A stretch of 64,000 bases of DNA from Mycobacterium sp. 852002-51961_SCH5331710 (GCF_001665535.1 NZ_LZSQ01000037.1:62001-126000), one strand, 5' to 3'; shown: positions 47,113 to 56,330, counted from the first letter of the stretch. Notes: a model not told the origin generated them from the letters alone. Numbers and translations: made by a program.

Positions 47113-48192
47113 CTAGGCCCAGCGCTGGGCCTGCACCTCGGGCGGCAACGTCGTCTGCAGTGGCACGTCAAGCCCGTCGTAGATGCCAGGCTTCTGCTCG
47201 ACCAGCCATGCCAGCGCGCCGAGCAGCCGGTTCGCGGCAGTCGTGTTGCCGCCGTCGGCACGGGTACCACCGGGCACGTCGGCGCGGGTGGTGATCGTCA
47301 GCCGCGGGTCGCCGTCGATGATCACGCGGTGATCGCCGACGCCCTCGTCGGGATACGGCCAGTCCGGTGCGCAAGATGCGTGGATGCGAGTGATGTGGTC
47401 GATGACGATGCGCTCGCGTCCACCCGACTTGCCGATCACTTTCAACCAGAACGCACCCTGGGTGCCCTTCTCGAAGGTGCCCATCACCGTCTCGACGGAT
47501 TCCTCCAGCGGGCGCCGTTCGACCTCTTCGGCGATCTCGTCGATGTCCATTCCGAGAGTGCGACCGACCAGGCGAATGTTGCCGCCCCACACCATGGTCG
47601 GGATCGACGGCAGCAACATCATCGGTGTCTCGTCCATGGAACCGCCGAACCCACACGACACCTTCACCGCGAAGGGCTGGTTGTAGGTGGAGTAGTCGAA
47701 GATCTCCTGACAGTGGATGGTCTTGATCCTGGTGCACAGCCCGGCGGCGATCACCGCGAGCGCGTCGTTGCCCCAGCCCGGGTCGACGCCGCTGACGAGC
47801 AGCGTCGAGTTGCCCTCCTCGGCGGCGCGGGTGAGCCGGTCGACCCACTCGGGCGGCGCCGAGCGTGGGTCGTAGAGGGAATACAGCGACGGCGTCACCA
47901 CATGCCTGCCCGCGCGCAGGCAGCGTTCGATGTCGGCGACCGCGTCGTCGGGCCGAATATCCCCGGACGCCATGTAAGCGACGGCATCGCAGCCGGCCAA
48001 CGCGGCGTCGACATCGGTGGTGGCGGACACGCCGAAAGGGCCGTCGAGCGCTGCGAACTCGGCTGCGTCCCTACCCGCCTTGTCCTGCGAAGACGTGATG
48101 ACGCCCGCCAGTTCCAAGCCCGGAAAAGCGGTCGTCGAGCGGATGGCCGACGACCCCATGTTGCCCGTCCCCCAGACCGCGACGCGAAGCAT
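47113..48192 (-). CDS. Dihydrodipicolinate-reductase-like NAD(P)-dependent oxidoreductase
   Basis: A 359-residue Rossmann protein (VAVWGTGNMGSSAIRS at the start) of the family annotated as dihydrodipicolinate reductase- or diaminopimelate dehydrogenase-like. Further blocks: VTPSLYSLYDP, SGVDPGWGNDALAV, PYPDEGVGDHRVIIDGDP (Rossmann-partner domain), and GGNTTAANRLLGAL. The true substrate is unknown; mycobacteria carry several such paralogs. A homolog lies between fadE5 and the TPP PKS in M. smegmatis as well. It converges on pks with 10 bases between stops and is divergent from fadE5. Confidence 0.8.
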   Translation of the reverse strand: MLRVAVWGTGNMGSSAIRSTTAFPGLELAGVITSSQDKAGRDAAEFAALDGPFGVSATTDVDAALAGCDAVAYMASGDIRPDDAVADIERCLRAGRHVVTPSLYSLYDPRSAPPEWVDRLTRAAEEGNSTLLVSGVDPGWGNDALAVIAAGLCTRIKTIHCQEIFDYSTYNQPFAVKVSCGFGGSMDETPMMLLPSIPTMVWGGNIRLVGRTLGMDIDEIAEEVERRPLEESVETVMGTFEKGTQGAFWLKVIGKSGGRERIVIDHITRIHASCAPDWPYPDEGVGDHRVIIDGDPRLTITTRADVPGGTRADGGNTTAANRLLGALAWLVEQKPGIYDGLDVPLQTTLPPEVQAQRWA

Positions 48193-48340
48193 CGCAACAC
48201 CCTATCCGGCACCGCGTGACGATTCTCACATCGGGTCGAAATGCCCGGTCAGACACCTGTCAACTGCGGATTTCATCCCCCCGACCAACCAGGCGGTTAG
48301 TTAGTCAGAGGAAATTGTTTTGAGGTGGTTTGAGTTGAAG

Positions 48341-48380
48341 TTACTGATGGGTATAGTTCAGCCAGTTACTGGTGGGTAAC
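48341..48380. promoter_or_regulatory. Two copies of the TACT-N4-RGTA operator before fadE5
   Basis: TTACTGATGGGTAT (48341-48354) and GTTACTGGTGGGTAAC (48365-48380), 25 bases apart from TTAC to TTAC. The second is symmetric in its outer GTTAC/GTAAC arms. They lie 50-90 bases before the fadE5 start, over the probable promoter. The 25-base spacing is somewhat more than two helical turns, so both could be bound. Confidence 0.55.
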
Positions 48381-48429
48381 TTAAGCAAGAAGTACCCAAC
48401 CAAAGTGGCCGTCTCACCGAGGAGGAACT

Positions 48430-50265
48430 GTGAGCCACTACAAGAGCAACGTTCGTGACCAGGTATTCAACCTGTTCGAGGTCTTCGGGGTCGACAAGGC
48501 GCTGGGCGAAGGTGACTACACCGACCTCGACGTCGACACCGCCCGCGAGATGCTCGGCGAGATCGCCCGGTTGGCTGAGGGCCCGCTCGCAGAGTCGTTC
48601 TCCGACGCGGACCGCAACCCCCCGACGTTCGACCCCAACACCCATGCGGTGACGCTCCCCGACTCGTTCAAGAAGTCGATGCGCGCGCTGCTCGAGGGTG
48701 GCTGGGACAAGGTCGGCCTCGCCGAGGAGCTTGGCGGCATGCCGATGCCCCGCGCGCTGCAGTGGGCGCTGATCGAGCATGTTCTCGGCGCCAACCCCGC
48801 CGCCTACATGTACGCGATGGGCGCGGGCATGTGCGAGATCTTCTACAACAACGGCACCGACGAGCAGAAGAAGTGGGCCGTGCTGGCCGCCGAGCGCGGC
48901 TGGGGCGCCACGATGGTGCTGACCGAGCCCGACGCGGGCTCCGACGTCGGCGCCGGCCGCACCAAGGCTGTTCAGCAGCCGGACGGCACCTGGCACATCG
49001 ACGGCGTCAAGCGCTTCATCACCTCGGGTGATTCCGACGACCTGTTCGAGAACATCATGCATCTGGTGCTGGCCCGCCCCGAGGGCGCCGGCCCGGGCAC
49101 CAAGGGTCTTTCGTTGTTCTTCGTGCCGAAGTACCACTTCGACCCGGAAACCGGTGAGCCCGGTGAGCGCAACGGTGTGTTCGTCACCAACGTCGAACAC
49201 AAGATGGGCCTGAAGGTCTCGGCCACCTGTGAGCTGTCCCTTGGTCAGCACGGCACCCCCGCCGTTGGCTGGCTGGTCGGCGAGGTGCACGACGGCATCG
49301 CGCAGATGTTCGACGTCATCGAGCAGGCCCGAATGATGGTGGGCACCAAGGCAATCGCCACGCTGTCGACCGGTTACCTGAACGCGCTCGAGTACGCCAA
49401 GGAACGTGTGCAGGGCGCCGATATGACCCAAATGACCGACAAGACGGCGCCGCGCGTCACCATCACGCACCACCCCGACGTGCGTCGTTCGCTGATGACC
49501 CAGAAGGCTTACGCCGAGGGTCTGCGTGCGCTGTACCTGTACACGGCGACCTACCAGGACGCCCCGGTGGCCAAGGCCGTGCACGATGTGGACGCCGAGC
49601 TGGCCGCGCGGGTCAACGACCTGATGCTGCCGATCGTCAAGGGTGTCGGCTCGGAGCAGGCGTACGCCAAGCTCACCGAGAGCCTGCAGACCTTCGGTGG
49701 CTCGGGCTTCCTGCAGGACTACCCGATCGAGCAGTACATCCGCGACGCAAAGATCGACTCGCTCTACGAGGGCACCACCGCCATCCAGGCGCAGGACTTC
49801 TTCTTCCGCAAGATCGTCCGCGACAAGGGTGTGGCGCTGGCTCACGTGGCCGGGCAGATCGAGCAGTTCGTCAAGAACGAGTCGGGCAACGGCCGGCTGA
49901 AGGCCGAGCGCGCGCTTCTGGCCACTGCGCTGGAGGATGTCCAGGCCATGGCCGCGTCGCTCACCGGCTATCTGATGGCGGCGCAGGAGAACTCGTCCGA
50001 GCTGTACAAGGTCGGCCTGGGCTCCGTGCGCTTCCTGATGAGCGTCGGCGATCTGGTCATCGGCTGGCTGCTGCAGCAGCACGCCGCGGTGGCCATCGAC
50101 AAGCTCGACGCGGGTGTCAGCGGTGACGATCGCGCCTTCTACGAGGGCAAGGTCGCGGTGGCGTCGTTCTTCGCGAAGAACTTCCTGCCGATGCTCACCA
50201 GCACGCGCCAGATCATCGAAAACCTCGACAACGAGGTGATGGAACTCGACGAGGCGGCCTTCTAA
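48430..50265 (+). CDS. fadE5: Acyl-CoA dehydrogenase FadE5
   Basis: A 611-residue flavoprotein of the long acyl-CoA dehydrogenase subgroup. It catalyses the first step of beta-oxidation. Blocks: [19 protein letters not shown] (about 160-178), [12 protein letters not shown], and the C-terminal [21 protein letters not shown] (about 437-456; pieces [21 protein letters not shown]) with the Glu of the active site. M. smegmatis FadE5 has broad chain-length specificity (established). GTG start with GAGGAGG close upstream. Single-gene unit between two operator sites and a strong hairpin. Corresponds to Rv0244c. Confidence 0.94.
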   Translation: MSHYKSNVRDQVFNLFEVFGVDKALGEGDYTDLDVDTAREMLGEIARLAEGPLAESFSDADRNPPTFDPNTHAVTLPDSFKKSMRALLEGGWDKVGLAEELGGMPMPRALQWALIEHVLGANPAAYMYAMGAGMCEIFYNNGTDEQKKWAVLAAERGWGATMVLTEPDAGSDVGAGRTKAVQQPDGTWHIDGVKRFITSGDSDDLFENIMHLVLARPEGAGPGTKGLSLFFVPKYHFDPETGEPGERNGVFVTNVEHKMGLKVSATCELSLGQHGTPAVGWLVGEVHDGIAQMFDVIEQARMMVGTKAIATLSTGYLNALEYAKERVQGADMTQMTDKTAPRVTITHHPDVRRSLMTQKAYAEGLRALYLYTATYQDAPVAKAVHDVDAELAARVNDLMLPIVKGVGSEQAYAKLTESLQTFGGSGFLQDYPIEQYIRDAKIDSLYEGTTAIQAQDFFFRKIVRDKGVALAHVAGQIEQFVKNESGNGRLKAERALLATALEDVQAMAASLTGYLMAAQENSSELYKVGLGSVRFLMSVGDLVIGWLLQQHAAVAIDKLDAGVSGDDRAFYEGKVAVASFFAKNFLPMLTSTRQIIENLDNEVMELDEAAF

Positions 50266-50284
50266 GCCTCTTCTGCCGCTTCGC

Positions 50285-50327
50285 AACCAAAACCGCCCCC
50301 GGTCTCTTCCCGGGGGCGTTTTTGGTT
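50285..50327. terminator. Strong bidirectional terminator after fadE5
   Basis: AACCAAAACCGCCCCCGG pairs with CCGGGGGCGTTTTTGGTT (one mismatch) around a short loop. A-rich and T-rich outer stem parts give a T run in both directions. It separates fadE5 from the convergent response regulator. Confidence 0.88.
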
Positions 50328-50332
50328 GTGCG

Positions 50333-50977
50333 CTACGTCTTCAGGTACGAGAGTACGGCCAGCACGCGGCGGTGATGCGCATCCGACGGCGGCAGGCGGA
50401 GCTTGGTGAAGATGGCCGAGATGTGCTTCTCGACGGCACGTTCGGTGATCGAGAGGGTGTGCGCCAGAGCGCTGTTCGAGTGGCCCTCGGCCATCAGCGC
50501 GAGCACCTCGCGTTCGCGTGGTGTCAGGCTCGCCAAGGCATCGGGGCTGCGCCGGCCGAACAGCTGGCGCACCACCTCCGGGTCCAGCGCCGTGCCGCCG
50601 GCCGCGACGCGGCGTACAGCAGCATCGAACTCGGCGATGTCGGTCACTCGATCCTTGAGAAGGTAGCCGACGCCCTCCGGGGTGCCCGCGAGAAGCTCGG
50701 TCGCATAACGGGTTTCCACCCACTGGGAGAACACCAGCACGCCGGTGTCGGGCTGTGAACGACGCAGCGACACCGCCGCCACCAGTCCCTCGTCGGTGTA
50801 CGACGGCGGCATACGGATGTCGACGATCGCCACGTCCGGTCTCAGATCGTCCACGGCGCTGAGCAATTCGTCGGCGGTGCTCACCTTGGCAACCACATCG
50901 TGACCGCGTTCGAGGAGCAGCTGGGCCAGACCGTCGCGCAGGATGGCGTTGTCTTCGGCGATGACGAGCCTGCTCAC
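50333..50977 (-). CDS. NarL/LuxR-type response regulator
   Basis: A 214-residue two-component regulator. Receiver domain 1-120 with acidic pocket EDN (8-10), phospho-acceptor Asp in VAIVDIRMPP (about 53) and conserved Lys in YLLKDRV (about 108). LuxR helix-turn-helix: LTPREREVLALMAEGHSNSA, then ITERAVEKHISAIFTKL. GTG start in a GTGA overlap with the histidine kinase stop. No target can be read, but the pair sits in the slot next to fadE5 that houses the glycopeptidolipid cluster in M. smegmatis. Confidence 0.92.
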   Translation of the reverse strand: MSRLVIAEDNAILRDGLAQLLLERGHDVVAKVSTADELLSAVDDLRPDVAIVDIRMPPSYTDEGLVAAVSLRRSQPDTGVLVFSQWVETRYATELLAGTPEGVGYLLKDRVTDIAEFDAAVRRVAAGGTALDPEVVRQLFGRRSPDALASLTPREREVLALMAEGHSNSALAHTLSITERAVEKHISAIFTKLRLPPSDAHHRRVLAVLSYLKT

Positions 50978-52248
50978 TGGTCGACTCCCGGTGGCACGAC
51001 GGCGGTGACGACGGTCGGGCCGCCGTCGGGGCTGTCGACGGTCAGCCGGCCGTCCAGCATCGCCAGCCGGTCGTTCAGGCCGGTCAGGCCCGACCCGTTG
51101 CCGATCTGGACGCCGCCAGACCCGTTGTCGCGCACGGTGATCCGGAGTTCATGCTCGTCGCTGCGAAGCGCCACGGCGGCATGATCGGCGCCCGAGTGTC
51201 GCGACACGTTGGCCAGCAGTTCCGCCACGCAGAAGTACGCCATCGTCTCGACCCCGAGCGAGGGCCGAACGGCGAGGTCTGCCGAGACGTCGACCGGCAA
51301 CGGGTTGCGCGCAGCCAGTGTGCGCACGGCGGACTCGAGACCCAAATCGAGTGCGGGCGGTCGGATGCCGCGCACGATCTCGCGCAGCTCGGCCAACGTG
51401 TCCTTGGTGTTGGCCAGCGCATCGGCAACCAGCGTGCGGCCGCGGTTCACGTCGGCCGAGGCGAAATGTTCCTCCGCGCGGGCCAGCGCCATCGCCGTCG
51501 TGATGAGCCGCGCCTGGGTGCCGTCGTGCAGATCACGCTCCACCCGCTGCAGGGTGGCCGCGGATTCGTCGACCACATCGGCGCGGGCGCGCTCCAACTG
51601 CCCGACCCGACGGTCGCGGTCGGTGGCGCCCAGAAGTCCGCGGGCCAGCGACACGTCGAGGCGGGTGACGCCGATCATCACCCAGCCCAACAGGTAGAGG
51701 CCGACAAGTCCGGCGACCGACAACGCCAGGTACACGGCGAGTGAATCAATCGGCTCGCCGAGTGTCATGAACGGTTCACCGGTCAGCAGGTACACCACCG
51801 GCGAGGCGACCGCCGAGGCGCACACCGAGATGCCGATGATGACGGCGTAGCCGACGAGGGTCATGAGCACCGAGTGCAGGGCGACGAACCCTAGGCTGCG
51901 CCAGCCGACAGCGTCGGTCAACGCTTCGGCCACCGCACGGACTCTCCCCGGGGCCGGGGCGAACGGCGGCGGCGGTTCGATTTCGGCACCGACGAGGCGG
52001 GCCAACGACCGATACAGCCGGTTCCACGCCCGCCCGCTCAACACGACGACCGCCAGCAGCGGGATGCCGACCAGCGTCACCAGCAGGAGCCCGGATGCCA
52101 GACCGGCGGCGAACAGGAACGCCACCCCGACCACCGCCAGCACGCTGGCCAGCACGAAGTACAGGTAGATGCGCCAGGATTCGGGCCGCAGCGGTCGCCG
52201 AAGATATCCGAGTGGGGCGGCAATGTCCGGAGTCGTCACGCATTCCAT
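50974..52248 (-). CDS. Sensor histidine kinase, HisKA_3 type
   Basis: A 424-residue membrane kinase. Hydrophobic helices at about 28-70 (ASVLAVVGVAFLFAAGLASG) and 120-190, with a PspC/DUF-like sensor arrangement. H-box ERDLHDGTQARL (about 235) and an HATPase domain (FCVAELLANVSRHSGADHA, DNGSGGVQIGNGSGLTGLNDRL in pieces). Such kinases sense envelope or membrane-borne signals and phosphorylate the co-encoded NarL-type regulator. ATG 52248 is used; a GTG three codons later is possible. A 12-base long-range inverted repeat lies upstream. Confidence 0.9.
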   Translation of the reverse strand: MECVTTPDIAAPLGYLRRPLRPESWRIYLYFVLASVLAVVGVAFLFAAGLASGLLLVTLVGIPLLAVVVLSGRAWNRLYRSLARLVGAEIEPPPPFAPAPGRVRAVAEALTDAVGWRSLGFVALHSVLMTLVGYAVIIGISVCASAVASPVVYLLTGEPFMTLGEPIDSLAVYLALSVAGLVGLYLLGWVMIGVTRLDVSLARGLLGATDRDRRVGQLERARADVVDESAATLQRVERDLHDGTQARLITTAMALARAEEHFASADVNRGRTLVADALANTKDTLAELREIVRGIRPPALDLGLESAVRTLAARNPLPVDVSADLAVRPSLGVETMAYFCVAELLANVSRHSGADHAAVALRSDEHELRITVRDNGSGGVQIGNGSGLTGLNDRLAMLDGRLTVDSPDGGPTVVTAVVPPGVDQ

Positions 52249-52330
52249 CGTGACGTGCAGCGGTCATCGGAAGCCATCGTGCTGGCCGGTGAATCGACGG
52301 TGTTGCCAGCCGTACCCTCACACGAAAGGG

Positions 52331-52423
52331 CGGGTTCGGGAGGACACCAGGTGCGTCACATCAGTCTCGCGCGGTCGGCTTTCAACCCTTGCCGACTCTT
52401 CGGAATTGTCACTCCCGAACCCG
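52331..52423. repeat. Long-range 12-base inverted repeat before the two-component operon
   Basis: CGGGTTCGGGAG (52331-52342) is the exact reverse complement of 52412-52423, with 69 bases between. The pairing continues imperfectly with GAC/GTC. It lies 83-175 bases upstream of the kinase start (minus strand). In the leader RNA it would fold as a long stem-loop; as DNA it could be paired binding sites. Confidence 0.55.
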
Positions 52424-52480
52424 TCGTGCGACCGATCGTACGCCGGTGACGCGGATCACACCAGGGCGAATTTTCGGCGG

Positions 52481-53407
52481 TCAGGCGTCCTTGGAACGCA
52501 ACAGCGCGCGGGTGCGCGCACGGGCCTCGGGGTCGGCGTCGAAAACGCTGGCGACGAACTCATCGACCCCGGAAGCACCCAGTTCGTCGAGCCGCTGCGA
52601 CACCGTTTCCTCGTCGCCGATGATCGCCGCGTCCGCCGGACCGGTGAAGCCCTCGCGGTCGAGCATCGCCCGATACGACGGCAGTTGGCCGTAGATCGCG
52701 AACTCTTCGGCGGCTTTGGCCCTCGCCGCGTCGACGTCGTCGGTGACGCTGATCGGCAGTGAGGCCACGACGCGCACCGAGCCCTCGTCGCGGCCCGCCT
52801 CGGCGGCGGCCTCACGCAAAGTCGGGACGACGTGGTTGGCCAGCGTCTGAGGTCCCGTCATCCACGTCATCGTCCCGGCGCTGCGCCGACCGGCCAGGCG
52901 CAGCATCTGCGGTCCGAGCGCCGCGAGGTAGACGTCCGGCCGCGGTGCGCCGGGCACCTTCAACGAGCCGCGCGTCGTCCAGAACTCGCCGGACGCGTCC
53001 GCGGGCTCGCCGTTCAGCAGCGGCTGCAGCGCGTCGAGGTACTCGCGCATCTGCCGCACCGGCTTGTCATACGAGATGCCCCACACTCCTTCGGTCACCA
53101 TGCGGTGACTCAACCCGATCCCCAGGGTGAAGCGCCCGCCCGCGATGGTGTTCAGCGTCAGCGCGCGCTGGGCCAATTGCGTGGGGTGCTGGACCTGGAT
53201 CGGGATCACACCCGAGGCCACCTCGATGGTGTCGATCTCGCGGAACGCGACGGCCAGGATCGTCAGCAGGTCGGGGTCGTAGGGCAGCTGCGCCATCCAC
53301 ACCCGGCGAAAGCCCTCGTCCCGCAGCGACCTCAGCTTGTCCAGGCTTGCGTCGAGCGGAGAACGTCCGTCATCGAGAAGTCCGGTGAGTGCGACGCTGG
53401 TCTGCAT
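52481..53407 (-). CDS. LLM class F420-dependent oxidoreductase
   Basis: A 308-residue luciferase-like monooxygenase-fold enzyme, of the TIGR03564-like F420 family abundant in mycobacteria. Blocks: FRRVWMAQLPYDPDLLTILA (about 33-52), IEVASGVIPIQVQHPTQLAQRA in pieces, GGRFTLGIGLSHRMVTEGVW in pieces (cofactor loop), and PRPDVYLAALGPQMLRLAGR. It probably uses reduced F420 for hydride transfer; the substrate is unknown. ATG 53407. No partner gene; it stands alone between two hairpin regions. Confidence 0.86.
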   Translation of the reverse strand: MQTSVALTGLLDDGRSPLDASLDKLRSLRDEGFRRVWMAQLPYDPDLLTILAVAFREIDTIEVASGVIPIQVQHPTQLAQRALTLNTIAGGRFTLGIGLSHRMVTEGVWGISYDKPVRQMREYLDALQPLLNGEPADASGEFWTTRGSLKVPGAPRPDVYLAALGPQMLRLAGRRSAGTMTWMTGPQTLANHVVPTLREAAAEAGRDEGSVRVVASLPISVTDDVDAARAKAAEEFAIYGQLPSYRAMLDREGFTGPADAAIIGDEETVSQRLDELGASGVDEFVASVFDADPEARARTRALLRSKDA

Positions 53408-53444
53408 CCCACCATCGAAGCACGGGCCCGAAACGTTAAGTGCC

Positions 53445-53484
53445 CCGTACTGCCGTCGGGTCGGGGGGTCAGACGGCAGTACGG
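53445..53484. repeat. 13-base perfect palindrome before the LLM gene
   Basis: CCGTACTGCCGTC (53445-53457) and its exact complement GACGGCAGTACGG (53472-53484) around a 14-base loop containing a G run. It is 38 bases before the LLM start on the minus strand. It resembles the other mycobacterial intergenic palindromes in this window and could be a mobile repeat or an operator. Confidence 0.6.
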
Positions 53485-53524
53485 AGCTATCCCATGTATC
53501 GGCGCCGTTTCGGAGGGTGTTACA

Positions 53525-53551
53525 ACCGCCGGAATTAATTTTTTCGGCGGT
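53525..53551. terminator. Hairpin downstream of fadA2
   Basis: ACCGCCG and CGGCGGT form a 7-base stem around a 13-base AT-rich loop, 14 bases past the fadA2 stop on the minus strand, where a terminator is expected. A-rich and T-rich flanks are present on both sides. Confidence 0.6.
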
Positions 53552-53564
53552 TTTCCGGCTGCCC

Positions 53565-54863
53565 TCAGGCCTCGAGGATCGCGGTCACACCCTGGCCGCC
53601 AGCTGCACAGATGGAGATCAGGCCGCGCACCGGCTTGCCGGTTTCCTTCTTTTTTTCGGCGAGCTGCTTGGCCAACTGGGCGACAATGCGCCCACCGGTC
53701 GCGGCGAATGGATGGCCTGCCGCAATCGAGGACCCGTTGACGTTCAGCTTCGACCGGTCGATGGACCCCAGGGCCGCGTCCAGGCCGAGGCGCTCCTTGC
53801 AGTACTCCTCGGACTCCCAGCCCTGCAGCACGGCGAGCACCACGGACGCGAACGCCTCGTGGATCTCGTAGAAGTCGAAATCCTGCAGGGTCAGCCCGTT
53901 GCGGGCCAGCAGCGGCGGCACCGCGTACGTGCCTGCCATCAGCAGGCCGTCGCGGCCGTTGACGTAGTCGACCGCCGCGGTCTGCGAGTCGACGAAGTAC
54001 GCCATCGGCTCGATCGAGTGCTGCTCGGCCCACTTCTCGCTGGCGAGCAGCGCCACGGAGGCACCGTCGGTCAGCGGGGTGGAGTTGCCCGCCGTCATGG
54101 TCGCGTCACCGTTGCGGACCCCGAACACGGGCTTGAGCTTGGCGAGCTTCTCGGCCGACGAATCGGGCCGCAGGTTGTTGTCGCGGTACAGACCGAGGAA
54201 CGGCGTGACGAGGTCGTCGAAGAATCCGCGGTCGTAGGCGGCGGTCATGTTGCGGTGGCTCGCGGCGGCCAGTTCGTCCTGGTCGACGCGCTTGATGCCC
54301 ATCTCCTTGGCGGTGACGGCGGCGTGCTCACCCATCGACATGCCGGTGCGAGGCTCGCTGTTGACCGGGATCTGGATGCCCAGCGAGGCGGGCAGCTTGC
54401 CGACGAGCTTGAGCCGGTCGACGTTCGACTTGGCGCGGCGCAGCCCGAGCAGGGTGCGGCGAAGGTCGTCCCCAAGTGCGATCGGCGCATCTGAGGCCGT
54501 GTCCACGCCGCCGGCCGCGGCCACCTCGTAGCGACCCGAGGCGATGCCGTCGGCCGCGCTGATCGTCGCCTGCAGCCCGGTGCCGCACGCCTGCTGGATG
54601 TCGAACGCCGGCGTGTACGACGACAGAGCGCTGCCGAGCACGCATTCCCGGATCAGGTTGAAGTCGCGGCTGTGCTTGAGCACGGCTCCGCCGATGACCG
54701 CGCCGAGGGTCTCGCCCTCGAGGTTGAAGCGCTCAATCAGGCCGCCGAGCGCGGCGGTGAACATGTCCTGGTTGGAGGCACTGGCGTACGCGCCATCGGA
54801 GCGGGCGAAAGGAATTCTGTTGCCACCGAGAATGGCGACGCGTCGGCGGGTATCACTAGGCAT
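53565..54863 (-). CDS. fadA2: Acetyl-CoA acetyltransferase / 3-ketoacyl-CoA thiolase FadA2
   Basis: A 432-residue thiolase. It starts RRRVAILGGNRIPFARSDGA; the nucleophile Cys sits in DIQQACGTGLQATISAADGI (about 98-117), the late His in NVNGSSIAAGHPFAATGGR (pieces NVNGSSIAAGHPFAA, TGGR), and the final Cys in LISICAAGGQGV near the end. It performs the last step of beta-oxidation or the reverse condensation. ATG 54863 is preferred because thiolase homology starts at once. Divergent from fabG4 across 45 bases holding one operator. Corresponds to Rv0243. Confidence 0.93.
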   Translation of the reverse strand: MPSDTRRRVAILGGNRIPFARSDGAYASASNQDMFTAALGGLIERFNLEGETLGAVIGGAVLKHSRDFNLIRECVLGSALSSYTPAFDIQQACGTGLQATISAADGIASGRYEVAAAGGVDTASDAPIALGDDLRRTLLGLRRAKSNVDRLKLVGKLPASLGIQIPVNSEPRTGMSMGEHAAVTAKEMGIKRVDQDELAAASHRNMTAAYDRGFFDDLVTPFLGLYRDNNLRPDSSAEKLAKLKPVFGVRNGDATMTAGNSTPLTDGASVALLASEKWAEQHSIEPMAYFVDSQTAAVDYVNGRDGLLMAGTYAVPPLLARNGLTLQDFDFYEIHEAFASVVLAVLQGWESEEYCKERLGLDAALGSIDRSKLNVNGSSIAAGHPFAATGGRIVAQLAKQLAEKKKETGKPVRGLISICAAGGQGVTAILEA

Positions 54864-54884
54864 GTACCCATAGTACCCACCCTT

Positions 54885-54900
54885 CTTACTCTGGAGTAAG
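54885..54900. promoter_or_regulatory. Palindromic operator between fadA2 and fabG4
   Basis: CTTACTCTGGAGTAAG: 7-base arms CTTACTC and GAGTAAG, perfect, around 2 bases. It is in the 45-base gap between the two divergent starts, so one bound dimer could control both genes. It shares the TACT-N4-RGTA layout with the fadE5 and pxpB sites. A neighbouring GTACCCATAGTAC (54864-54876) is related but has different spacing. Confidence 0.65.
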
Positions 54901-54908
54901 TTCGTCCC

Positions 54909-56261
54909 ATGGCTTCCGATCTGTACTCGCAAATCGTCCATTCGGCGCCGGGGTCGTTCCTCGCCAAACAACTCGGCATCCCCCAGCCCGAGACGCTGCG
55001 CCGCTACAAGCCCGGCGAACCGCCGCTTTCGGGCACGTTGCTGATCGGCGGTGAGGGCCGGCTCGTCGAGCCGCTGCGCACCGCGCTCGCCGAGGACTAC
55101 GACGTCGTCTCCGACAACCTCGGCGGTCGCTGGGCCGACTCGTTCGGCGGGCTCGTCTACGACGCCACCGGCATCACCGAACCGGCCGGGCTGAAGGGCC
55201 TCTACACGTTCTTCACCCCGCTGCTGCGCAACCTCGGGTCATCCGGCCGCGTCGTCGTCCTCGGCACCACCCCGGAGCTGGCAGGCAGTGAGCACGAGCG
55301 CATCGCGCAGCGGGCGCTCGAGGGCTTCACCCGGTCGCTGGCCAAGGAGATGCGCCGCGGGGCGACCGTGAACCTGGTGTACGTGTCGCCGGAGGCGAAG
55401 CCCGCCGCGACGGGTCTGGAGTCGACGATGCGGTTCCTGCTGTCGGGCAAGTCGGCCTACGTCGACGGCCAGGTGTTCCGGATCGGCCCCGACGACGCGG
55501 CCCCGCCGGCGGACTGGGACCGCCCGTTGGACGGCAAGGTCGCGATCGTCACCGGCGCCGCGCGCGGCATCGGCGCGACGATCGCCGAGGTGTTCTCCCG
55601 CGACGGCGCGAAGGTCGTGTGCATCGACGTCGAGCAGGCGGCCGAGGCGCTGGGGCAGACGGCGTCGAAGGTCGGCGGGACGGCACTGACGCTCGACGTG
55701 ACCGCCGAGGACGCGGTCGACAAGATCACCGAGCACCTACGTGAGGTGTACGACGGGCACGCCGACATCCTGGTCAACAACGCGGGCATCACCCGCGACA
55801 AGCTGCTCGCCAACATGGACGAGGGACGCTGGGACTCCGTCGTCGCGGTGAATCTCGTTGCGCCGCTTGCCCTTGCCGAGGGTCTAGTGAACAACGGCGT
55901 GATCGGTCAGGGCGGCCGGGTGGTCGGACTGTCGTCGATGGCCGGCATCGCGGGCAACCGCGGGCAGACGAACTACGCGGCGACCAAGGCGGGCATGATC
56001 GGGCTGACCGACAGCCTGTCGCAGGCCTACGTCGACAAGGGCGTCACGGTCAACGCTGTGGCGCCGGGCTTCATCGAGACCAAGATGACCGAGGCGATTC
56101 CGCTGGCCACCCGCGAGGTGGGCCGCCGGCTCAATTCGCTGTACCAGGGCGGCCAACCGGTCGACGTCGCCGAGACCATCGCCTACTTCGCCAGCCCGGC
56201 GTCCAACGCCGTCACCGGCAACACGGTGCGGGTCTGCGGCCAGGCATGGCTGGGGGCGTGA
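54909..56261 (+). CDS. fabG4: High-molecular-weight 3-oxoacyl reductase FabG4
   Basis: A 450-residue SDR with two Rossmann-like domains. The N-terminal one (1-200) is flavodoxin-like and lacks the Gly motif. The C-terminal one is a full Fab[17 protein letters not shown] (about 216), [20 protein letters not shown] (in pieces [17 protein letters not shown]), Ser-Tyr-Lys in [20 protein letters not shown] (about 340-360). M. tuberculosis FabG4 (Rv0242c) is NADH-dependent with this architecture. ATG 54909 lies 8 bases after the operator. In operon with htdX, giving reductase plus dehydratase for consecutive steps. Confidence 0.94.
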   Translation: MASDLYSQIVHSAPGSFLAKQLGIPQPETLRRYKPGEPPLSGTLLIGGEGRLVEPLRTALAEDYDVVSDNLGGRWADSFGGLVYDATGITEPAGLKGLYTFFTPLLRNLGSSGRVVVLGTTPELAGSEHERIAQRALEGFTRSLAKEMRRGATVNLVYVSPEAKPAATGLESTMRFLLSGKSAYVDGQVFRIGPDDAAPPADWDRPLDGKVAIVTGAARGIGATIAEVFSRDGAKVVCIDVEQAAEALGQTASKVGGTALTLDVTAEDAVDKITEHLREVYDGHADILVNNAGITRDKLLANMDEGRWDSVVAVNLVAPLALAEGLVNNGVIGQGGRVVGLSSMAGIAGNRGQTNYAATKAGMIGLTDSLSQAYVDKGVTVNAVAPGFIETKMTEAIPLATREVGRRLNSLYQGGQPVDVAETIAYFASPASNAVTGNTVRVCGQAWLGA

Positions 56262-56330
56262 CCGAAGGCGACGACGAGTGAGGATCGCAGCGAGGAACGA
56301 GCGAGGACCGGAGCGAGAAGGAGTCGAGGC
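56262..56330 (+). repeat. GAGCGAGG-rich spacer between fabG4 and htdX
   Basis: A 69-base gap with repeated (GC)GAG(C)GA units: GCAGCGAGGAACGAGCGAGG, then ACCGGAGCGAGAAGGAG. Such purine-rich GAGCGAG spacers recur in mycobacterial operons. The last AAGGAG lies about 10 bases before the htdX ATG and serves as ribosome site. Confidence 0.45.

Noticed and set aside
48358..50286. A 642-residue minus-strand open frame covering all of fadE5
   Set aside because: It is exactly antisense to a clear acyl-CoA dehydrogenase, is rich in R, H, L and G, and resembles no domain. Long antisense frames arise from G/C third-position bias.
52255..52449. 64-residue plus-strand ORF in the gap before the kinase
   Set aside because: No ribosome site, no domain, and overlaps the inverted repeat; nothing supports translation.
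54864..54876. GTACCCATAGTAC as another copy of the fatty-acid operator
   Set aside because: TAC and GTA are five rather than six bases apart, so it is not counted with the other four sites.
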